Shown here in pieces: positions 56,521 through 64,000 of a stretch of DNA of 64,000 nucleotides. The notes under the pieces are model-generated. The model saw only the letters and a list, made by a program, of their open reading frames with translations, did no database searches and was not told where the DNA came from. Both the position numbers and the translations under genes were made by a program. Source of the stretch: Davidsoniella eucalypti (taxonomy: Eukaryota; Ascomycota; Sordariomycetes; Microascales; Ceratocystidaceae); NCBI GenBank assembly GCA_004009845.1, contig RMBW01000042.1:434001-498000 (forward strand). The letters are read 5' to 3'. Numbering within the stretch: the stretch's first letter is position 1; each line of letters opens with the position of its first letter.

Positions 56521-58695
56521 TCACATCTCAGCTGCCAGCTTGAGATAGTCCAAGTGAGCCACATCTGTAACCGTAGCCGTAGTCTTAGCCAAGGCGGCTC
56601 TCCAATCTTCCTCGATTAGGCGCATATCAACATCGCCCGTCGAGTTCTTCTCCAACTCCATGACTCGCTCCAAGCAATATTGCACAGCATGCTTGTGTAA
56701 CTGCTGTAAGTCAGCACCACTAAAGTTTTCGCACTTCTTGTCACGTGCAATACGCTCAATCAACTCGATATCAGCTTCAGTTTGCGCATAAGTGATACGA
56801 CTGCGGAACAGAGTTTTGAGAATATCAACACGCTCAACTTCGTCTGGTAGATCCACAAATAGTCGTGTATCTAGACGACCTGGACGCAGCATAGCCGAGT
56901 CAATCATGTCAGGCCGGTTGGTCGTTGCAATCACGTACACACCTGTCCGGTCTTGTCCACCGTCCAACTCCGCTAAGAAAGTATTCACCACACGTGCTCC
57001 GGCCTCAGTACTAGTGTTTTCACGGCGTGGAACAAGTGAGTCCATCTCATCGAAAAAAAGTAGACAAGGCGCACATGAGCGTGCCCTTGTAAACAGCTCA
57101 CGAATCTTGCGCTCAGATTCACCCACGTACTTGTCGAGTAGTTCTGGACCCTTGATGAGAATGAAGCTAGCCTGGGCAGCATTGGCCACAGCTTGTGCTA
57201 CAAGAGTCTTACCACAGCCTGGTGGACCCCAGAGAAGCACACCAGATGGCTTGGTGATACCGAAGCGTGCGTAGATTTCGGGGTCGGTGATAGGCCGGAT
57301 GATGTTGGCGTAGAGTTCCTTGCGGACACGACCAAGACCACCAACATGTTCGAATGTGATGCTGGGGATTGTGCTGAAGCCTTGGCGCAGTAATTGCGGC
57401 GTGTATGTCGAGATAGAACTGGCAACGTCTTCGAGTGCAATGGCTTCTTCGCGGGCAAGACCGCGGGATTCGATCATGGCCTTGGTAACAAGGTTATACA
57501 AATCTTCGGCAACGTAACCATGTGTGCGACGAGCAATATCTGCCCAGTCAAGTTTCGGGAGTTCCAGTCCGATACTAAGCGCATCCAGCATTTGCTCACG
57601 GGTCTTGACATCGGGAATCTTCATTTTGTATGTCTCTGCTAAGCGACGCGCTAGCAGGAGATCTTTCGGTATGCTCTCCGGGCTACTTGTAGTGGCGACA
57701 ATGGCAATGGGTCGTTCTGGGACTTGTCCATCCGAAAGCTGTATCAAAGTTTCTGAAAGAAGAGCTTTCATCATGCGATCACCTGAGCCTGCGCTTGATG
57801 ATCCAAACAACTCGTGAAGATTAGGAAACATTAGCACACACGGAGCCAACCGCTTTGCTTCCTCCACTACCTCATTTAAGACCTTTTCTGCCTTATCAAT
57901 GTTCAGTAATGTGCTATTCTTGAGCTGTAGCAATGGAACCTCCCATTTAGACGCCAAGTATTTGATAACAGACTTTTTACCACAGCCCAACGGGCCAGAA
58001 AGCAGAAGACCACGGTTTAGTGAACGGCCTTCTCTCTTGAGCATATCGGGAAAGACATAGCGCTCTAAATGTGCCATGAGCTCATCCACACCACCGAGTG
58101 AGGGAACTTCGCTGGGTAATTGCGTCTCGTAGCCACGACCAGCGCGAGATTTCTTCTTGATCAAGCCGTCGGCAGGCGCACTAGCGGATGCAGTCTTCCC
58201 GGTAGATTTCGTAGATGGGGCCGGAGTACTGCCGTTGCTTGCCGGTGGTGCAGGTGACATTGTCCTCCGTCTCTTCTTCGGTCTATCTGGGTCGTCGTTC
58301 ATGACGATTGTGCTCGGAGTCGTTATGGGCTTAGCAAGATTCCACCCTGCGACGACTTGGTTATTGAGAAGAGAGGCTTTGGCGTCCTGCGCAGCCGCCT
58401 CTTCCGAGCGGCAAATTTCCTCCTCTTCTTCGTCGAGTGCCATCCGATCGTTCTCGTCCTTCATCACCTTGAGCACACGCTCGATGGCGTCTTCGAGTGG
58501 GCGACGCTTCTGACGGGAGAGAGCTGAATTGGAACTCTTGATGATGTCGTAGATTTCGGTGACTGTCATGCGCCGCGGTAGATTGCGCTTGCCTTCGGCT
58601 CGCTCATCTTCAAGCTTACGGACAATTTGATAGATGCTGTCGTCAAAGCCCTTCTGAAGCTTGGCGGGCGGCCGCTGTTTGGCGAAACCGGCCAT
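56521..58695 (-). CDS. rix7: Ribosome-biogenesis AAA ATPase Rix7, with degenerate first AAA domain
   Basis: Rix7 (NVL in animals) is a tandem-AAA nuclear ATPase that remodels pre-60S particles in the nucleolus. One exon of 724 codons. The N-terminal domain at about 12-80 (LQKGFDDSIYQIVRKLED ... PLEDAIERVLKVMKDE) is the family's helical module, followed by an acidic stretch and a KKRRR nuclear signal. D2 is canonical: Walker A GPPGCGKT at 490-497, Walker B LLFFDE with D549/E550, LRPGRLD near 603-609 and a FSGADL sensor region. D1 (about 200-400) is present in length but altered. Its Walker A reads GPLGCGKKS (K241 where T/S is expected), the Walker B position reads VLMFPN without Asp-Glu, and the arginine-finger motif is absent. 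D1 probably cannot hydrolyse ATP. The start ATG at 58695 is the first in frame. Confidence 0.88.
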   Translation of the reverse strand: MAGFAKQRPPAKLQKGFDDSIYQIVRKLEDERAEGKRNLPRRMTVTEIYDIIKSSNSALSRQKRRPLEDAIERVLKVMKDENDRMALDEEEEEICRSEEAAAQDAKASLLNNQVVAGWNLAKPITTPSTIVMNDDPDRPKKRRRTMSPAPPASNGSTPAPSTKSTGKTASASAPADGLIKKKSRAGRGYETQLPSEVPSLGGVDELMAHLERYVFPDMLKREGRSLNRGLLLSGPLGCGKKSVIKYLASKWEVPLLQLKNSTLLNIDKAEKVLNEVVEEAKRLAPCVLMFPNLHELFGSSSAGSGDRMMKALLSETLIQLSDGQVPERPIAIVATTSSPESIPKDLLLARRLAETYKMKIPDVKTREQMLDALSIGLELPKLDWADIARRTHGYVAEDLYNLVTKAMIESRGLAREEAIALEDVASSISTYTPQLLRQGFSTIPSITFEHVGGLGRVRKELYANIIRPITDPEIYARFGITKPSGVLLWGPPGCGKTLVAQAVANAAQASFILIKGPELLDKYVGESERKIRELFTRARSCAPCLLFFDEMDSLVPRRENTSTEAGARVVNTFLAELDGGQDRTGVYVIATTNRPDMIDSAMLRPGRLDTRLFVDLPDEVERVDILKTLFRSRITYAQTEADIELIERIARDKKCENFSGADLQQLHKHAVQYCLERVMELEKNSTGDVDMRLIEEDWRAALAKTTATVTDVAHLDYLKLAAEM

Positions 58696-59233
58696 TGTAT
58701 AGGTAGAGTAGGGGTTTTTGAGTCGTGATATTTGTCGGAGGTTAGGTGGGGTATTGTGATGAATTTGGCAAAGGCTGCAAAGGACTGATATCGGATGCCG
58801 GCTCTCAATTAATTCCCAGATTTTTGGCCTGTGTTTTGATTAGATTCTAGAAGCCCACTTGAATTTTCGAAAAAATAAAAATCTGCGATCACGGCCAAAA
58901 TATTTTATCGATAAGCAAGCCATTAAGCCACAGGGGACCGGTTGTCCATAACGGTTTATAACCCTCTGTCTACTATTCAACCCTAAGAAATGTTGACTAA
59001 AGAAACCATGCTAGGTTCAATAGCACTATAGGATCAGGACACCCCACTCCGTCATAGTTTTAGTTTATGAGCATCTCAAACTGGACGTCCGGCCACTGGT
59101 TTCGTTTACGTGGGCATTCTTGTGTTTGCGATTTGCTGCGCATATTTCTTTTGCAGGTTTTCTTCTACTTAAACCCAATATCTACGCCATCTAGTCTTAT
59201 TAGATAGAAGAGAACTGCAACAATATCTTTAAT
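58696..59233. promoter_or_regulatory. Divergent promoter between rix7 and vps20
   Basis: About 540 bp between the divergent starts; AT-rich, no gene. The spacing suggests a shared bidirectional promoter. Confidence 0.5.
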
Positions 59234-59990
59234 ATGGGCGCAAACGGAAGCAAAGTCACGGCGCAGGATCGGTATGTTTGTTAGCAATCCAGGCTATCTA
59301 TCATAACTACCGCAGCCGACGATAGTTCCCCCCTCCCCAAAAAAAAACAGCGCAATATTTCTACTTCACAACCGCGGATAACTAACCAAACTCTTCGTCA
59401 GTGCGATTCTGGACATGAAACTCCAGCGCGACAAACTACACCAGTACCAGAAGCGCATTACAGTGCTGACCGCCAAAGAGACCGTGATAGCGAAGCAGAT
59501 GCTGGCTAAAGGCGACAAGCCCCGGGCGCTTCTCGCACTGCGTCGCAAGAAGTACCAAGAAACCCTCCTCTCCAAAACCGATGCCCAGCTCGAACAACTA
59601 GAGCAACTCGTATCCAACGTCGAGTTTGCGCAGATCCAAAAAGACGTCGTCTTCGGCCTCCAACAGGGCACGCGCGTGCTACAGGAAATTCACAAGGAAA
59701 TGGGCGGCATCGAACATGTTGAGAAACTCATGGGAGAGACTGCTGATGCCATTGCGTATCAGAAGGAAATCTCGGATATGTTAGGTGGCCAGATCTCAAA
59801 TGCTGACGAGGACGAGGTCGAGGATGAGTTGGCCGCCCTCGAGGCAGAAGTCACCGCTGCACAGAATAGTCACGTGCCTGTGAATATGCCAAACGTGCCC
59901 TCCGACAATTTGGCCTCACATCAGCTTCCAAGTATACCAGATCAAGGGTTACCGGCGCAGGAAAGAGAAAGAGTACCGCAGTATGCTTGA
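59234..59990 (+). CDS. vps20: ESCRT-III subunit Vps20 (CHMP6), 208 aa
   Basis: Vps20 nucleates Snf7 polymers on endosomes after ESCRT-II binding and drives multivesicular-body budding. Exon 1 (59234-59271) encodes MGANGSKVTAQDR, whose Gly2 is the expected N-myristoylation site. After a 130-bp intron, exon 2 (59402-59990) continues with AILDMKLQRDKLHQYQKRI, the basic helix 1 of the family. Helices with ARLLxK-type segments (RALLALRRKKYQETLLSK) follow, then the acidic C-terminal part (NADEDEVEDELAALEAEV). The length is close to the family's usual 200-220. The start is fixed by the MG myristoylation motif. The gene is divergent from rix7. Confidence 0.92.
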
Positions 59991-60503
59991 TTTTGGGGTA
60001 CCGGGGAGCTATCATTTATTGTCCATTTTCCATTTCTTTTACTTTCCTTTGCTCATCATATAATGTTGGCTTTTGCTTGCCATTAATTTTAATGTGCTTC
60101 AGTTTGGGCGGAGTTTGTTTTGTCTCATCTGGTTGGCAGCGGTCGTTTGGAGTTTCTTGTCATTTTGCCGCGTTCTGCTTATTTAAAGTGCATCTACACA
60201 CGCTTATGAATACTCTACCATCAACAGTTTCTAGTTTCAAAGAGTCATGTTCTACAGTATCCCGGATTTTTCATATGGTCGTTTTGTGTAAGAGGCGGTG
60301 GCCAGTTAATGTTTTATTGGTACTCGTTATGCATTTTTAGTAGGGAGTACAAGTCGTTAAAAATCGTACAGTATCATTGCCTCGTCAGTTTCTCCGTTTT
60401 GCTTGGGAGATCTCCTTCCTCTTTTCCTATTGCCCTCTTCTGGGGTTTGAGTACGAGTTTTAGTATTACTATCCTGCTTTGATATATCAGATGCTCTCTA
60501 TAA
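59991..60503. other. Convergent 3' spacer of vps20 and the fructosamine-kinase gene
   Basis: About 510 bp, T-rich on the plus strand; no gene seen. Confidence 0.5.
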
Positions 60504-62243
60504 TTAAGTGTCTGAGATATACTTGGCGGTAAGTTTCTGCATAAGCTCAAAGGCAGAGTTACCGTAGCCACCACCGAACATGGCAAAGTGGTTAAGATAG
60601 TGATATCTATATTAAAATGAGTATTGTTAGCAAAATATCATATAGCTGTGATATAGATATGGTAGTCTTACAGTTGATAGAGATCTAGGCGGTCATTGAA
60701 CTGCTCTCTGGGTTCATGGGGAGGCATAAGTGAAAGGTATTCATTCCAAAAGTCTGTACCAAAGCCACCAAATACCTTCATCGTTCCCAAGTCATACTCA
60801 GAATGCCCGTATACACTTGCTGCATCATACACGACCTCTTCCGGGTTCCCATATAATATTCCATGGCTGTAGTTTCCTGACCAGAGATCACCATGAACGA
60901 CAACAGGGAATGCCTGTTGTAAAACGTCCGGTCCTAGTAAGCGCGGCACGATATAGTTTGCGATAAATTCTACGGCATCTAACAAGTCAACATCGCCCTC
61001 GCCCTGTGTCCGACGGATCTCTTGGGCAACGGCACGTAGACGACAGTTGGCGAAGAAAGATGCCCAGTCCAGGTACCAATCGTTGACTTGCACTGACGAA
61101 CCACAGCATGTGCTAACAGGAAAGCCATACATAGGTTGATCAAAACCTTCTGGCAACGGTGCAGGCGTAGAGTGCAATAGGGCTAGTTTTTGAGCAAGGG
61201 TTGGGCCAATGGGCTCCGGACAGTTTAGGTCTACAAAGTCGGTGACGATAAAGAAGCCCGGGTATTGCTCTAGACGGCCATAGGATAGAGATCTCGGACA
61301 CAATGCGGGCACTACGGCAGCGATAGAGTTCAAAGAATAGTGCTCGCCTATCCAAAGAAAAGAGGCAGATAGTGTTAGTTTATATAGAACTTCCTTTGTT
61401 GTAAGGGGGGATTTTACATGATGCCGCTACGACTACGACACTTGACACTAATACCATAACAACTACCATTACAGCGTATAAAATCATGATTTGGGAGGGT
61501 TTGGCTAAGAATAAGGTAGAGGGGTTATTGCTAAGAAGATGCAGAGTGAGGCATAGAAAAGATTGGGGTGGTATCATGACGTGAGGCCACTTGAATACCA
61601 CATAGGCAGCATAATAGGTAAGTGAGATGTCAACAATATCAAAGGGACAAAGAAGGATAAGTGGGAGGGGATAGTACGTGGGAAAATGAACTAAAAAAAG
61701 AACAATGGTAGCTAGCACTAGAAGCGGAAACTTTTGAGTAGCAAGCTTAAGATGCAAAAGCGACGACTCAAAGGCGTGTAAGTGGCATAGAAAACAGGAT
61801 GTGTCTTTCCTAGCCTGAAAATATGACACAACTATACAAAGTGTTGGATGAACAAGTCGAAAAGGGTAAGTAGGAGATATAGTGGTAATGGCAGTGATAG
61901 GGATAGAAATAGTAGTAATAGTAGAAGTAGTAGCAGTCGTAGTATCAACAGTAAGTAGTAAGAGTAGTAGTGATAAAACCGGTGCATATAGACTTGGAGG
62001 ATGGACAGTTATAGTAGGAATGTAGCTTATAATAGCATTGGTGATTTGCGTACCTTGAAACATGATTTCCGCTTCGGGACCAGACCCGGTCTTGACGAAG
62101 AACTCAACGGGTTCGCCGTCGATCATAGACTCTAAGCGGTACGACGTGGAGAATGTCGAGGAACCGGAACGTGACAGCGTACTGACGGAGCTATCCAACT
62201 GGAGATGGTTCAGAATTGCGGGGTCAACAAGCTCGGGGGCCAT
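60504..62243 (-). CDS. Fructosamine/ketosamine-3-kinase family protein, 322 aa
   Basis: The family phosphorylates sugar amines bound to proteins, destabilising and removing glycation adducts in the cytosol. Exons (minus): 62243-62054, 61347-60672 and 60606-60504, with introns of 706 and 65 bp. The junctions restore EAEIMFQGEHYSLNSI and DLYQLYHYLNHF. Family features are FFVKTG (ATP-binding Lys), GEHYSLNSI (the helix Glu), a catalytic loop VVHGDLWSGNYS and a YDAASVYGHSEYDLG metal-binding block. These mark the APH-like kinase fold. The start at 62243 has a good ACCATGG context; another in-frame ATG lies 36 bases upstream. The first intron is far longer than the others in the window. Confidence 0.88.
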
Positions 62244-64000
62244 GGTGGATAATCCGGTGGTGCACCAAGGTGGAAGCAATAGTAGCAGCTAAAAGGTAGC
62301 GATCACTGGAGATGGGGCCAAGTCAAGAAAGCGTAGTTCCTCTGGGCGGGGAAACCACTAGACCTTTTCTTGCGATCCGTATTATTTTCTTGCAACTGAG
62401 TTATGGTCACGTAATAAGAAATAGATCTAACGAGCGGGCCTCAGCAATTTGACGTAGCAGTTGTAATGATAGAGGAGTATAAAAAGCTGGAGAAGAAAAA
62501 TAAGGAGAAGAAACTTGAATATATAGAATAAAAGATAGCTTTTAGCAACAAATATTAATAGAGAAAAGAAAGGTAGGTACTCTGCTATATTTGACTAGAG
62601 ATAGTGAGCTGGATAGACTTGAGGCTATCAAGTATGAAAAAAGAAGAAGAAAAAAAGTGGAGGAAAGCAGAGGGAAGAAGAGAAGTCACAAGCCGGCGTG
62701 AGTGATGGGAAGCTAGCAGTTTAATAAGGACGTTACGACTAGAAAATGATAATGACGATACCGATAAGAGAGACGGACGTATACAGCGAGTCAGGTATGG
62801 GACGCAGACCAAAGCCCGGAACAAACCCACTTGACACAATGAATCAATCAGTAGCGGTTCTGTTCTGGATCGAAGGACGACCAAACCCTGGTCAAATGAA
62901 TCAATTGGCACGGCCCGTAGTCCGTAGCGCCAGCGTTATGAGGATGGATGATATTGGGGACAAAAGCGAAGGAGGCAGTAGTCTAGCTGTAGAGTGAGTG
63001 AATGGATATAGAATAATGACAACACGATGCCAGCAAGAAGTAGTGATGGTGACAAGAAGGGTGGTGTATGGGTATAAGAAGAAGCAGAGACGCAGAATAG
63101 AGAGAGAAAGAAAGAAGAAAAGAGGACGATGGGAAATGGGGGAGGGAAAGGCTTTGGGCCGGCAAGGCGAATGGGGGCAGGAAGAAGAAGATGGGGGGAG
63201 GTGGGTTGGAGGACGGCAGATGATGGGGATTGTATGCAAGTATGCAAGCCACAGAAACAGCGAATGGCAGCAACAATAACCGTAGTTGAAGAGGAGCTCC
63301 GACCAGCCAAGTTATGGTGCTACCAGAAGTGGATGAAGAAGGCCGTTAGGGAAGACACAATTGGCATATAGAGGGGACGAGGAGGACGGGAGAGTCGAAA
63401 AACAAAGAGTCTGTAGACAGTTAGATATATTTGCACACTAGCATGCACAGTAAGTGGGAGGTGACGGGATGACTCGATGGAATGGGATGCCATGCAATTG
63501 TTAGAAACAGTAATGCAGCAGCAGTAGCTAAACAATGGACAGGACAAGGGCCACGGGATTCGGTTGTAGTTTTCGTGGGTTTTTGGCAGTGGGCAATCGG
63601 CCGAGCTTCTTGGGCTAGCAGGAGAAGAAGAGGGAAACGGTCATAACGCTTATACAATGCCTTGCAATGACTTGCGATATGCACATGTGCCCAGGCATAA
63701 TTGTATGTTTTGTCGCTGATATACCATCATGCAAGTACAAAAAGTAGGCATCAGGAGTGCCAGACGATCAGCCAGACAAAGACAACATTGATTGCATCAC
63801 TATAGACTGGGGAGAAAAGAAGAAAAACAGACAAGGCAGACAAGCCCGGCAGTCTGCAGGGTCTTTCTTCATCGATGTCCAGAATCGAATGAGTTGGTGT
63901 TGATGACTGGATGGTGTGCTTGGAGCCAAGAAAATGGATATACATTCACCAATAGCAAAATGACAAGAAAAAGGCACAAAACAAACAATGTGGAAATTCT
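62244..64000. other. Region upstream of the fructosamine-kinase gene, no supported gene
   Basis: Purine-rich plus strand throughout (AAGAAG/GGGAGG tracts near 62500-63200), hence pyrimidine-rich in the minus sense, like the leaders of other genes here. It may hold the promoter of the 62243 gene or the leader of a minus-strand gene. The many minus-strand frames of 80-120 codons are low-complexity Ser/Leu/Pro translations of CT-rich DNA. Confidence 0.5.

Noticed and set aside
62901..63310. Several overlapping minus-strand frames of 97-124 codons
   Set aside because: All are Ser/Leu/Pro-rich translations of a CT-rich strand; three frames are open together, as expected of low-complexity DNA.

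Overview
The window is nuclear DNA of a filamentous ascomycete (Pezizomycotina); the class cannot be fixed from the sequence. The evidence is spliced genes with mostly 50-130 bp GT..AG introns, a velvet-family VeA regulator, an Lte1-type Ras GEF, Sec18, Rix7, Rrp42, Vps20 and cytochrome c, all of fungal type, plus a Tad1-like LINE and a pogo/Fot1-like DNA transposon. The DNA is AT-rich outside exons, with long pyrimidine-rich leaders.

Layout. 1-8.3 kb: no supported gene, ending in the probable long leader of veA. 8.36-10.3 kb: veA (+). 11.5-13.5 kb: a nest of three short non-autonomous retroposons ending about 50 bp upstream of an intron-containing tRNA-Met. 16.5-19.4 kb: a possible small membrane protein (-) and an unrecognised 562-residue protein (+). 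21.5-27.3 kb: a very large Lte1-like Ras GEF (-). 28.3-28.5 kb: a 30-bp minisatellite. 28.5-35.2 kb: no supported gene. 35.2-38.2 kb: sec18/NSF (-, seven exons). 40.0-40.7 kb: a conserved fungal protein (+). 41.2-42.5 kb: a Cir_N/LENG1-like protein (-). 43.9-45.5 kb: a frameshifted gene for a secreted protein. 46.3-50.9 kb: retroposon tails and a 5'-truncated LINE with a deleted pogo-like element inside its ORF. 50.95 kb: tRNA-Asp. 51.5-62.2 kb: a compact housekeeping block of rrp42 (+), a mitochondrial membrane protein (-), cytochrome c (+), rix7 (-), vps20 (+) and a fructosamine-3-kinase-like gene (-). 62.2-64.0 kb: nothing supported.

The genes do not form a pathway or cluster; they are ordinary core genes of secretion (sec18, vps20), RNA processing (rrp42), ribosome assembly (rix7), respiration (cytochrome c) and cell-cycle/developmental control (lte1, veA). 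The most unusual content is the mobile DNA. In both retroelement loci the element stops about 45-70 bp upstream of a plus-strand tRNA gene, with the element's 5' end facing the tRNA. At the tRNA-Met locus three target-site duplications can be read directly and show two independent insertions about 10 bp apart plus a nested third. The small elements share their last ~80 bp and a tail of about five-base repeats with the LINE-side sequence, which suggests a LINE/SINE-like partnership targeting tRNA upstream regions. The second notable item is Rix7, whose first AAA domain has lost canonical Walker A, Walker B and arginine-finger residues while the second is intact.
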